From positions 1 to 45,896 of the forward strand of contig UQFQ01000012.1 in assembly GCA_900540395.1 (NCBI GenBank): a stretch of 45,896 nt of DNA, read 5' to 3'. Source of the DNA: an uncultured Mollicutes bacterium. Its GTDB lineage: Bacteria; Bacillota_I; Bacilli_A; RFN20; CAG-826. The notes under the pieces are model-generated. The model saw only the letters and a program-made list of their open reading frames with translations. It did not search any database and was not told the DNA's origin. Below, piece after piece: positions 16,194 through 22,740 of this stretch. Positions within the stretch are counted from its first letter, which is position 1; each line of letters opens with the position of its first letter. The position numbers and the translations under genes were made by a program.

Positions 16194-17240
16194 ATGAATT
16201 TAAAATTAATTGAGTTTATTGAAAACAGTTTTTTAAAAGAACTTTTAGAAAGAGAAAGCATTACAGATATAAGTTTTAACGGTGAAAAACTATTTTATCA
16301 AGATAACTTAAGTGGTCGTTTGCAAAGTGATTTGGTAGTTACAAATGATGAAGTTTATGCGTTTTTAAGACAAATTGCTAATTTAACTGATCAGCAGTTT
16401 TCAATAGCTAATCCGATATTAGATGTCAGTGTAGGGCGATATAGAATTAGTGCTTTGCATTCTTCTTTAGCGAGAAAAAATCGTGATAAAGTTTTCAACT
16501 TTTCAATCAGATTAGGCTATGACAAATTAAGAATAAAAGATGATGGAAGTTTTATTAATAAAAGAGCACTTTCTCTTCTTGATGAAGCAATTAATAAAAA
16601 GTGTTCCATAGTTATTGCTGGAAAAACAGGGACTGGTAAAACTGAGTTTCAAAAGTTTTTGATTTCTAGAATGAATGAAAATACTAGGATAATCTTAATT
16701 GATAACATTAACGAGTTTGAAACGAATTATTTCAAAGATAATCTAGATAGTCAGACTTGGCTTGTTAATAATCAAAAAAATAATTTTGAAGATTTAATTA
16801 AAAACGCTTTAAGAAATAACCCTGATTGGCTAGTAGTTGGAGAAGCAAGAGGTGAAGAAATGAAAGCCTGTCTTAATTCAACTATGAGTGGCTCGCCAAC
16901 TATTACGACAATGCATGCAAGAGATAGCGAAAGTATTTACCATCGTATTGCTAGAATGTGCATGATCAATTCAAAGAATTTAGTTTTTGAAGAAACACTA
17001 GAAGATGTAAAAGAGCATTTTAAATTCTTGGTCTATGTTAAAAAGATATTTGATGAAAAAACAAAGAGCTATGTCCGTTATGTAGATTCAATTTCGACAA
17101 ATGATAAAGGAAAATTTTTAGAAGTATATAAATATCCTTCTACTTTTAGAAAATTACCAGCTGAAATGCGAACATTATTTGAAATGTCATTAATTGAATT
17201 TAACAAATTTAATCGAAGATTTGCAGGGGTAAAAGAATGA
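16194..17240 (+). CDS. TadA/CpaF-type secretion ATPase
   Basis: A 348-residue hexameric-type ATPase that would power pilus assembly or secretion at the cytoplasmic face of the membrane. Walker A is GKTGTGKT (residues 143-150), an Asp-box-like LIDNINEFE lies at 168-176, Walker B-like DWLVVGEARG at 211-220 and His-box TTMHA at 238-242. The GEARG and TTMHA signatures are typical of the TadA/VirB11 branch. The N-terminal domain is short compared with CpaF, in keeping with a reduced system. It is coupled to the following TadB-like gene by an ATGA overlap. Confidence 0.88.
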   Translation: MNLKLIEFIENSFLKELLERESITDISFNGEKLFYQDNLSGRLQSDLVVTNDEVYAFLRQIANLTDQQFSIANPILDVSVGRYRISALHSSLARKNRDKVFNFSIRLGYDKLRIKDDGSFINKRALSLLDEAINKKCSIVIAGKTGTGKTEFQKFLISRMNENTRIILIDNINEFETNYFKDNLDSQTWLVNNQKNNFEDLIKNALRNNPDWLVVGEARGEEMKACLNSTMSGSPTITTMHARDSESIYHRIARMCMINSKNLVFEETLEDVKEHFKFLVYVKKIFDEKTKSYVRYVDSISTNDKGKFLEVYKYPSTFRKLPAEMRTLFEMSLIEFNKFNRRFAGVKE

Positions 17241-18019
17241 AAGTAAGGTTTTTGATATATGTTTTAATATCGTTATTATTTGGAGTTAGTTTCTTTATGT
17301 TAACTAAAGATATTATTTTCTCACTCCTTACATTATGTCTTTTTGTAGCTTTCTTTTTTGCAATATATGACAAGAAAAGAAACTATTATAAAAGAAACCT
17401 ATCAAGGTCTTATGAAGCGATTAATTACATTAATAACTTTATTATTTCCTTAAGTGTTAATCCTAGTTTAACTTATGCTTTTGAAAACGCAAAAAATAGT
17501 ACTCAAAAAGGTTTAAGACAGCAAATTGAGTCAATAAAACATTTACCGATTGAAGAAGAGATTTCTTATTTATATAAGTATTTTGAATTACCTCTTTATG
17601 GAGTATTTATTAATATCATTAATCAATACATATTTAATGGAGGAGATATTTTAGACATTTCACAGGCTTTAATGAGAGATTCGAGAGCGTTAGAAGATCG
17701 CTTGTTGGATTTTGAAAAAATGAGTCGAAGAAAGTTTGCAGAATTTATTACAAGTTGGGCTTTGTCTTTTCTTATATTATTTATTCTTCAATTTTCAATA
17801 TCATCAATTTATCAAGCAATTGATTCTATCGCCTATTATTCGATTTTAATCTTTATCTTCTACCTTATCTTTTTAGTAAGTTTAATTTTTATGACTTATA
17901 GAATTTATGATATTTCATTTATGACGAAAGGAGATTCGAATGTTAAAGAAACAAAAACAAAAAATGTTAAAGTTAAATCTAAATCCAAGAAAAGAATTTT
18001 TAAAATTTTTAATAGGTAA
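17237..18019 (+). CDS. TadB-like inner-membrane platform protein
   Basis: A 260-residue membrane protein with two N-terminal hydrophobic segments (about residues 4-22 and 25-44), a cytoplasmic helical region, and two C-terminal segments (about 170-190 and 198-222). This is the layout of T2SSF/TadB platform proteins. The central region (LPIEEEISYLYKYFELPLYG, NGGDILDISQALMRDSRALE) matches the helical-bundle pattern of the family. Its last 80 nt overlap the next gene in another frame, and the tail is very Lys-rich. It is expected to pair with the TadC-like product as the base for the ATPase. Confidence 0.75.
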   Translation: MKVRFLIYVLISLLFGVSFFMLTKDIIFSLLTLCLFVAFFFAIYDKKRNYYKRNLSRSYEAINYINNFIISLSVNPSLTYAFENAKNSTQKGLRQQIESIKHLPIEEEISYLYKYFELPLYGVFINIINQYIFNGGDILDISQALMRDSRALEDRLLDFEKMSRRKFAEFITSWALSFLILFILQFSISSIYQAIDSIAYYSILIFIFYLIFLVSLIFMTYRIYDISFMTKGDSNVKETKTKNVKVKSKSKKRIFKIFNR

Positions 18020-18611
18020 TTTAATTGTTATTGCTCTTTCAATTGCTTTAATTCTTATATTCCAATCTTTAATTTACTTAGCTGTTTTAGTCATTGGGAT
18101 ATTGCTTTATTCATACGCTTTCTTTTATCGATATGATCAATTTGAAGAAGATAAAAGGAAAAGGTTAGAAGTAGAGTTTGTAGAAGTGTTTTCATATTTA
18201 AGGATTTATTTGATTAATAAAGAAACTGTTTATTCAGCTTTAACAAAAGCTAATGAATACACTTCAAAAGAAATGAATAAAAAAATTAATGAATTTTTAT
18301 TAAAAATCGATGAAGACAAATCAATTATTCCGTTTTTAGAATTTGGAAAATATTTTCACAATAAAACGATTGAAGAAGTAATGATTTCTTTATATCAAAT
18401 GGTTGATGGCGGCTATGCTGATAACTACATCAATCAATTCATTTTAGTCTTTGAAAATCTTAGAAAAAGAAGTAATGAAGAAAATTTGCATAATCGTTAT
18501 AAAAAGATGAACAATCTTAACTTAATAACCCTTGTTGGTAGTGGCTATTTAATGTTAGTTATGCTCATAGTTATTGTTACTGTAATAGGAGAAATGACAA
18601 ATGGCTTCTAA
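17940..18611 (+). CDS. TadC-like inner-membrane platform protein
   Basis: A 223-residue membrane protein with N-terminal hydrophobic segments (about residues 25-65), a cytoplasmic helical region, and one C-terminal segment (about 197-218), in a T2SSF/TadC arrangement. The start at 17940 is supported by AAAGGAG 7 nt upstream, which forces an 80-nt overlap with the TadB-like gene. It is shorter than typical TadC. The next gene starts within its last codons. Confidence 0.7.
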   Translation: MLKKQKQKMLKLNLNPRKEFLKFLIGNLIVIALSIALILIFQSLIYLAVLVIGILLYSYAFFYRYDQFEEDKRKRLEVEFVEVFSYLRIYLINKETVYSALTKANEYTSKEMNKKINEFLLKIDEDKSIIPFLEFGKYFHNKTIEEVMISLYQMVDGGYADNYINQFILVFENLRKRSNEENLHNRYKKMNNLNLITLVGSGYLMLVMLIVIVTVIGEMTNGF

Positions 18612-18945
18612 ATTTGGGGTAATGCTTTCACTTATATTCTTTTTCTACGCATTTTTGTTCGCAAGTGATTTTGTTATGATCCAACTTACTTATACTAGTT
18701 TGGATGCTCTTTCAACTACAGTTAGTTATCGAATTTCTAAAAGTGGAGAAATAAACGATGAATTAGCTCAGTTTGTAAAAGAGGAAATAAATGGAGATAT
18801 TAAACCAGTTGGGGCGTCTTCTTCTTATGAGGAAGGTTCGATGTTAGGGTACTATCTTATTAAAGAGTACAAGCCAATCGCTTATGATAGTGAACCTTTA
18901 ACAATTAAGATTAAGCGCTACGCTGTGATTAATATGTATAGATGA
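18601..18945 (+). CDS. Second pilin-like membrane-anchored protein
   Basis: A 114-residue protein with one N-terminal hydrophobic helix (about residues 5-27), then a Ser/Thr-rich and polar domain. The architecture is that of a minor pilin or TadE-like subunit, and it resembles the product at 15786-16193 in layout though not obviously in sequence. It overlaps the TadC-like gene by 11 nt and has AGGAG upstream. Its TGA stop is followed by a 31-nt gap to the small pilin gene. Confidence 0.5.
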   Translation: MASKFGVMLSLIFFFYAFLFASDFVMIQLTYTSLDALSTTVSYRISKSGEINDELAQFVKEEINGDIKPVGASSSYEEGSMLGYYLIKEYKPIAYDSEPLTIKIKRYAVINMYR

Positions 18946-18976
18946 TTATTTAATTTTAAAAGGAGGATTTTGTTTA

Positions 18977-19174
18977 ATGTCAGAAATTAAAGGTCAATTA
19001 TTAGGTATCGTTTTAGTTGTTACAATTTTTGGAGCTGTTGCCGGAGTCTTGCTAACTGCTTTTAAAACAGCAGCTGCAAATACAGCCGAGCAAATTACAA
19101 CTGAACCATCAATTTCAGAAGAAGTGTTAGAAGCAAAAAACGTTGTTTCAGCTTCAGAACTTTTAACATTTTAA
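18977..19174 (+). CDS. Candidate major pilin (Flp-like), 65 residues
   Basis: A very small protein with a hydrophobic helix at about residues 7-28 preceded by MSEIKG, then a short Ala/Thr/Glu-rich tail. Size, position at the end of the operon, and a strong separate AAAGGAGG site (suggesting high expression) fit a Flp-type major pilin. Prepilin peptidases usually cut after a Gly followed by a hydrophobic stretch with Glu at +5. Here the Gly at residue 6 is present but the +5 Glu is missing, so processing may be unusual. No prepilin peptidase gene is in the window. Confidence 0.55.
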   Translation: MSEIKGQLLGIVLVVTIFGAVAGVLLTAFKTAAANTAEQITTEPSISEEVLEAKNVVSASELLTF

Positions 19175-19218
19175 TTAGAAATATTTAATCTTATTCAGAT
19201 TTAAAGTTTATTTCAGAA

Positions 19219-19265
19219 AAAAATATCGAAGTTTTGCAAGGTAATTGCTAAAATTTCGATATTTT
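19219..19265 (+). terminator. Terminator of the Tad-like operon
   Basis: A long imperfect stem pairs AAAATATCGAA (about 19220-19230) with TTCGATATTTT (19255-19265), and the inner part GTTTTGCA pairs with TGCTAAAA. The 3' arm ends in a short T run. It closes the operon about 45 nt after the pilin gene. Confidence 0.65.
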
Positions 19266-19291
19266 GTTTATAAAATAGGGAGGTGAATTTA

Positions 19292-19624
19292 TTGTATCTA
19301 GCAAAGATTAATGATAGTTTTATGTCTGGTAAAAATAGAAAAGGATCTCACTGGTGGATAATTGATAAAGATGAAAAAGGCAAAGTGTATGCTGTTTTAA
19401 CGACACATCTTTTTGTACCAGATAATATAAGATTTAAACAAATAAAAGATGGTCAATTAATACAAGTTAAATTCTCGTGTTTTGATAACCCATCTGGCGT
19501 TTATAAAGATAGAATTTATAAAAGTCATAATGGAGCTAGGTTAAGCTATAGAAGTATAAGTGAAAATTCTGTTGATAAGAGACGTTTTAAAATACAGCGA
19601 AAAGAAGGAGTAAAAGTTGACTAA
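19292..19624 (+). CDS. Small orphan protein (110 residues)
   Basis: I do not recognise this protein. It is basic, soluble and probably beta-rich (HWWIIDKDEKGKVYAVLTTH, then GQLIQVKFSCF), ending in a Lys/Arg-rich tail. The layout is faintly like small SH3-barrel proteins such as PemK-type toxins, but no family motif is convincing. The start is a TTG at 19292, 8 nt after GGAGG. The in-frame GTG at 19283 lies inside the ribosome binding site and is rejected. It stands alone between the Tad terminator and a palindrome. Confidence 0.55.
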   Translation: MYLAKINDSFMSGKNRKGSHWWIIDKDEKGKVYAVLTTHLFVPDNIRFKQIKDGQLIQVKFSCFDNPSGVYKDRIYKSHNGARLSYRSISENSVDKRRFKIQRKEGVKVD

Positions 19625-19629
19625 ACATT

Positions 19630-19666
19630 TAGATGGGCTTTTAAAACTTACAAGTTTTAAAATCTA
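19630..19666. other. Long AT-rich palindrome after the orphan gene
   Basis: TTTTAAAACTT (19639-19649) and AAGTTTTAAAA (19652-19662) are perfectly complementary with almost no loop, and TAGAT (19630-19634) pairs with ATCTA (19662-19666). It has no T tract. It may end the small gene's transcript or be a protein site. The rest of 19667-19890 has no gene that I can support. Confidence 0.5.
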
Positions 19667-19890
19667 GATTATTCGTAGATGGTAGGATTGAAAGCTGATA
19701 TATATAACATTGTTGATTAATTTCGTAAAAGTTCGTAATTTGATGGAACTCGGCCAATTAATAATTATTATCTAAAATCTGCATTTCTTCTTTAGGTAAT
19801 TTGGATAGCCTGCAATAAGGTCGAACTGCCGAAAAATTTAAAAGAGCAGAGATATAGATTTCAATTTGTAAGTTCACAAAAGCATAAAAA

Positions 19891-19910
19891 AACACGATAT
19901 TCATCGTGTT
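19891..19910 (-). terminator. Terminator of the tRNA-Asn/tRNA-Glu unit
   Basis: On the minus strand AACACGAT pairs with ATCGTGTT around a 4-nt loop and is followed by TTTTTTATG. It lies about 12 nt beyond the tRNA-Glu 3' end. Confidence 0.85.
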
Positions 19911-19922
19911 ATTTGTAAGTTT

Positions 19923-19999
19923 TGGTGACCTATACGGGATTCGAACCCATGAATGCATGCGTGAAAGGCATGTGAGTTAAGCCACTTCTCCAATAGGCC
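19923..19999 (-). tRNA. tRNA-Glu(TTC)
   Basis: The cloverleaf reads on the minus strand. Acceptor GGCCTAT pairs with ATAGGTC (one G-T pair). The anticodon stem CATGC/GCATG surrounds loop CTTTCAC, giving anticodon TTC. The T arm is TTCGAAT between ATGGG and CCCGT. The CCA end is encoded. It is 77 nt and lies 8 nt after tRNA-Asn in the same transcript. Confidence 0.95.
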
Positions 20000-20007
20000 A
20001 TTTTGCG

Positions 20008-20082
20008 TGGCGCTGACTATAGGACTCGAACCTACAACCGATCGGTTAACAGCCGATTGCTCTACCATTGAGCTAAGTCAGC
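20008..20082 (-). tRNA. tRNA-Asn(GTT)
   Basis: On the minus strand the acceptor GCTGACT pairs with AGTCAGC. The D arm is GCTC/GAGC, and the anticodon stem ATCGG/CCGAT surrounds CTGTTAA, giving anticodon GTT. Discriminator G, as expected for tRNA-Asn, and the CCA end are encoded. It is 75 nt. Confidence 0.95.
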
Positions 20083-20099
20083 ACAACTGACGCTCAATA

Positions 20100-20129
20100 A
20101 TCATATCACAATATGAAAATTTTGCGCAA
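20100..20129 (-). promoter_or_regulatory. Promoter of the tRNA-Asn/tRNA-Glu unit
   Basis: On the minus strand TTGCGC (20129-20124), 18 nt, TATGAT (20105-20100). Transcription would begin shortly before the tRNA-Asn 5' end at 20082. Confidence 0.65.
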
Positions 20130-20159
20130 GTATTTTTTAAAAATTTTTGAAGATAAATT

Positions 20160-20384
20160 TTAGTTAAATTTTTTGAGGATTAAATCAAAAATTTCACCAA
20201 CTGTTTTGAGTTCTTTTGTTTCTTCTGGAGTAAAGGTTAAGCCGTATTTATCTTCTAAATCTAATAAGAATTCAACTACATCAAGAGAGTCTAAGCCATA
20301 GGTGGCAAGAGTGGCATCTCTATCAATGGTTTCAATATGTAATTTAGTTTTAATTAAGTTTTCAAGTTCTGTTTTTTTGTCCAT
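20160..20384 (-). CDS. acpP: Acyl carrier protein
   Basis: A 74-residue acidic four-helix protein that carries acyl chains on a 4'-phosphopantetheine arm attached to Ser33 in the YGLDSLDVVEF motif. It serves fatty acid and phospholipid synthesis in the cytoplasm. Length and motif are typical. The ATG at 20384 follows AAGGAAGGG on the minus strand. It is a single gene ahead of the tRNAs; no other fatty acid genes adjoin it, so it may instead serve phosphatidic acid synthesis from exogenous acids, as in some reduced Firmicutes. Confidence 0.93.
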   Translation of the reverse strand: MDKKTELENLIKTKLHIETIDRDATLATYGLDSLDVVEFLLDLEDKYGLTFTPEETKELKTVGEIFDLILKKFN

Positions 20385-20580
20385 AATTAATATCCCTTCC
20401 TTTGTTAGGTTTTTACTTAGTTAATTTTAATACAATAAGGAAAATAATAAAACTTTAAAAATTATGTCATGAGGTCAATGTCATTAAAATCAGTGCAAAT
20501 TGTTGTTTTTTACAAAAAAATTATAAGTAAATCTTAATATAAATCAATTTAACAAAAAGCGTAAATATAGTAAAATTTTT

Positions 20581-20589
20581 TGGTATAGA
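20581..20589 (+). promoter_or_regulatory. Extended -10 promoter giving a leaderless GNAT mRNA
   Basis: TGGTATAGA (20581-20589) matches an extended -10 (TGn then TATAnA). The ATG at 20598 lies 8 nt beyond, with no clear ribosome binding site. Confidence 0.5.
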
Positions 20590-20597
20590 GAAGTGAA

Positions 20598-21089
20598 ATG
20601 GAATATTTGAAGGCAAAAGAGATAGACATAGAGCAATGCCAAAAACTTAAAAAAGAAGTTATTGCTCGATTAGATAAAAGTGGTCTTCACATTTGGGACG
20701 AAGAATACCCAAGCGATGAATTGATTAAAGAAGATATTTTATTTTCCAATGCTCGTGTAATCAAAGAAAAGGATGAAATAATTGCTTATGCTTGCTTTGG
20801 TGAAGCAGTTAAAGAGTTTGGGGAAAATGTTTTTAAAGAAGATAACTTATATTCATTTTCACGACTTATGGTTAAAAGTGGTTTTACCGGAAAACATGTC
20901 GCAACATTTTTAATAAATTCTATGCTTAAGGAAATGAAAGAATTAGGCGCTGATGGCTGTGGTGTTTTAGTACATCCAATCAATAAAGTGGCTATAAAAA
21001 TGTATGAAAGATTAGGATTTAATCTTGAGGAAACAAAGATTTATCCCTTTGGAGAATTTCATAATTTTGTTTTACTTTTTGATAATTAG
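20598..21089 (+). CDS. GNAT-family N-acetyltransferase
   Basis: A 163-residue acetyl-CoA-dependent acetyltransferase of unknown substrate. Features of the fold are seen: LYSFSRLMVKSGFTGKHVATFLINSML is the beta4-alpha3 acetyl-CoA-binding segment, with GFTGKHVA in place of the more usual Q/RxxGxG/A, and VHPINKVAIKMYERLGF is the usual C-terminal motif. It stands before the 501-residue unknown gene with a 27-nt gap and could be cotranscribed with it. Confidence 0.85.
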   Translation: MEYLKAKEIDIEQCQKLKKEVIARLDKSGLHIWDEEYPSDELIKEDILFSNARVIKEKDEIIAYACFGEAVKEFGENVFKEDNLYSFSRLMVKSGFTGKHVATFLINSMLKEMKELGADGCGVLVHPINKVAIKMYERLGFNLEETKIYPFGEFHNFVLLFDN

Positions 21090-21116
21090 TAGATTTTTGC
21101 AGGGTTTTTAAGGCAA

Positions 21117-22622
21117 ATGAATTACGATAAATATAATCAACAATATAGAAAAGCCATTGGACTCATGGCTCTTTGCGACAAAAAGAGTGAGGATTCTTCA
21201 TTAAGCTATGAGGAATTTTATTTGAACGCAATTACTTATGAATTTGCCTTTTCACTAGCCTTATTTAACTATTCTCAATTTATTGGTTCTTCTGAAAGTT
21301 CGAATAGTCTTTTATTTTTAAGACGACTCCTTGAATGCTACGCTTATTACAAACCATTCGAAGATAAACGTTTTGAAAAAATAAATTTTCAGGTATATAA
21401 GATTCAAGCTCAAAATCGAGAAGTTGGGGAAAAAGAAGCTAAAAAAATTAAAGACGCTTTAAAACTTAAAAAGTGCAATATTAATGATGCTATAAGAAAT
21501 AACAATTTCTTATTCTTGCATGGCATTTATACTTCGGATTTTTCTTATCGTAATTTCATAAGTGAAATTTTTGATCGCGTCGATAATGAAATGATATTTC
21601 TTTATGATTATTTTTCCTTGAGAGCTCATCAAACAAATTTAAATATTTTTAATAAGAGTTTTGATAATTTAGATAATAGATTATTTAATAATGTAAAAGA
21701 TTTTTACCCAAAAATTATTATTGATGATTTGAAAAACATTAAAAAACTACCAAAAGTTTCTTTGGCCGATGAGGAAAAAAGCTTTCTCTCAGACAATGAT
21801 GGCCTAATATATCGAATGCACGACGAACTTCTTAATTTTTATGCAATGATTGAAAAGTGCAATATTGATTATTACACAGTTTTTCTTGGGCTTGTTTGGT
21901 CCTTTATTGAGTCATCATTATTTTTATTTAAACTAAAAAGTTACCGCGGGATTATCGCTACCTTTAAACCATTTATTGAAAAGGTGGCTGTTTTTAGTAA
22001 TTTATTAAAAATGAAGCCTTACGAAGCCAACAATGCCTTTTTTGATTTTAATTTTTGCTCCATGTATGTAGTACATAACACTATGGCAAAAATGAATATA
22101 CTTGAAGAAAATATGCTTGAAAATGAGCTTGAAAAACTTTATCGTAATCGTTTTTCTAAAGGCAGCATGGAAGGTTTCTCTTCTTTTAAAATCAAGATTG
22201 AAAACAACCCAAGTTATATCATTACAAGAAAAAACGAAAATTATTCTTCATCAGTAGAACGATATTTTACAGAAAATTATATCAAAGACAAAAAAGAATT
22301 AATGAATGCTTACTATGAAAGCGTTGTTTTGTCTCATTGTGATGGATTTTTACTTTTTAAAAAGGACAAAGACTATAGTGATTATGCTAAGGTTGTTATT
22401 AAATTTTCTTTGGACTATTTTAGATACTTAATTGATTTCTTCTTTGGAAACAAATTTCATTATCTTCTTGAAAATGGCAATGGCAAAGAATTTATAAATC
22501 ATCAAATTTTAATCAATTTAACTAATCAAATTGAGTCGGCTCATTTTGAGCATGAAGAAAAAGCAAAAGTTAAAAGTAAACCTTTCTTACCTATTGAAAA
22601 TATTAAAGACTATCTTGATTAA
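21117..22622 (+). CDS. Unknown 501-residue alpha-helical protein, possibly DUF5677/HEPN-like
   Basis: I cannot assign this protein with confidence. It is predicted almost all-helical and cytoplasmic. Residues about 60-85 (SLLFLRRLLECYAYYK) followed by YDYFSLRAHQTN around 165-176 resemble the helix with conserved Arg/Glu and the later S-x-x-x-H signature of DUF5677/HEPN-like proteins. The second half has a comparable helix pair (FLGLVWSFIESSLFLFKL and later CSMYVVHNTMAKMN), which hints at an internal duplication. No ribosome binding site is visible, and the 27-nt gap suggests cotranscription with the GNAT gene. A terminator follows. Confidence 0.6.
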   Translation: MNYDKYNQQYRKAIGLMALCDKKSEDSSLSYEEFYLNAITYEFAFSLALFNYSQFIGSSESSNSLLFLRRLLECYAYYKPFEDKRFEKINFQVYKIQAQNREVGEKEAKKIKDALKLKKCNINDAIRNNNFLFLHGIYTSDFSYRNFISEIFDRVDNEMIFLYDYFSLRAHQTNLNIFNKSFDNLDNRLFNNVKDFYPKIIIDDLKNIKKLPKVSLADEEKSFLSDNDGLIYRMHDELLNFYAMIEKCNIDYYTVFLGLVWSFIESSLFLFKLKSYRGIIATFKPFIEKVAVFSNLLKMKPYEANNAFFDFNFCSMYVVHNTMAKMNILEENMLENELEKLYRNRFSKGSMEGFSSFKIKIENNPSYIITRKNENYSSSVERYFTENYIKDKKELMNAYYESVVLSHCDGFLLFKKDKDYSDYAKVVIKFSLDYFRYLIDFFFGNKFHYLLENGNGKEFINHQILINLTNQIESAHFEHEEKAKVKSKPFLPIENIKDYLD

Positions 22623-22640
22623 AAATAGGTATTCTTAAAA

Positions 22641-22670
22641 AAATCGTCATCTAAATAATGATTTTTCTTT
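22641..22670 (+). terminator. Terminator after the 501-residue gene
   Basis: AAATCGTCAT (22641-22650) pairs with ATAATGATTT (22655-22664) with one G-T pair and one mismatch around a 4-nt loop, then TTCTTT. Confidence 0.6.
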
Positions 22671-22707
22671 ATATTTTTCCGCTTTTATATTAATGTAGTT
22701 ATATTAG

Positions 22708-22721
22708 TGTAAGCGCTTACA
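22708..22721. promoter_or_regulatory. Perfect cre-like palindrome
   Basis: TGTAAGCGCTTACA is a perfect 14-bp palindrome that fits every position of the CcpA cre consensus TGWAANCGNTNWCA. It lies just downstream of TATATT (22700-22705) and 20 nt before the start codon of the EF-G paralog, ahead of its AGGAGG site. A repressor here would block initiation or early elongation. Other LacI-family proteins bind similar sites, so CcpA itself is an inference. Confidence 0.7.
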
Positions 22722-22740
22722 TAGGAGGAATAATTGCTAT

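Noticed and set aside
19758..19958. 66-codon minus-strand frame
   Set aside because: It starts inside tRNA-Glu and runs through the tRNA terminator.
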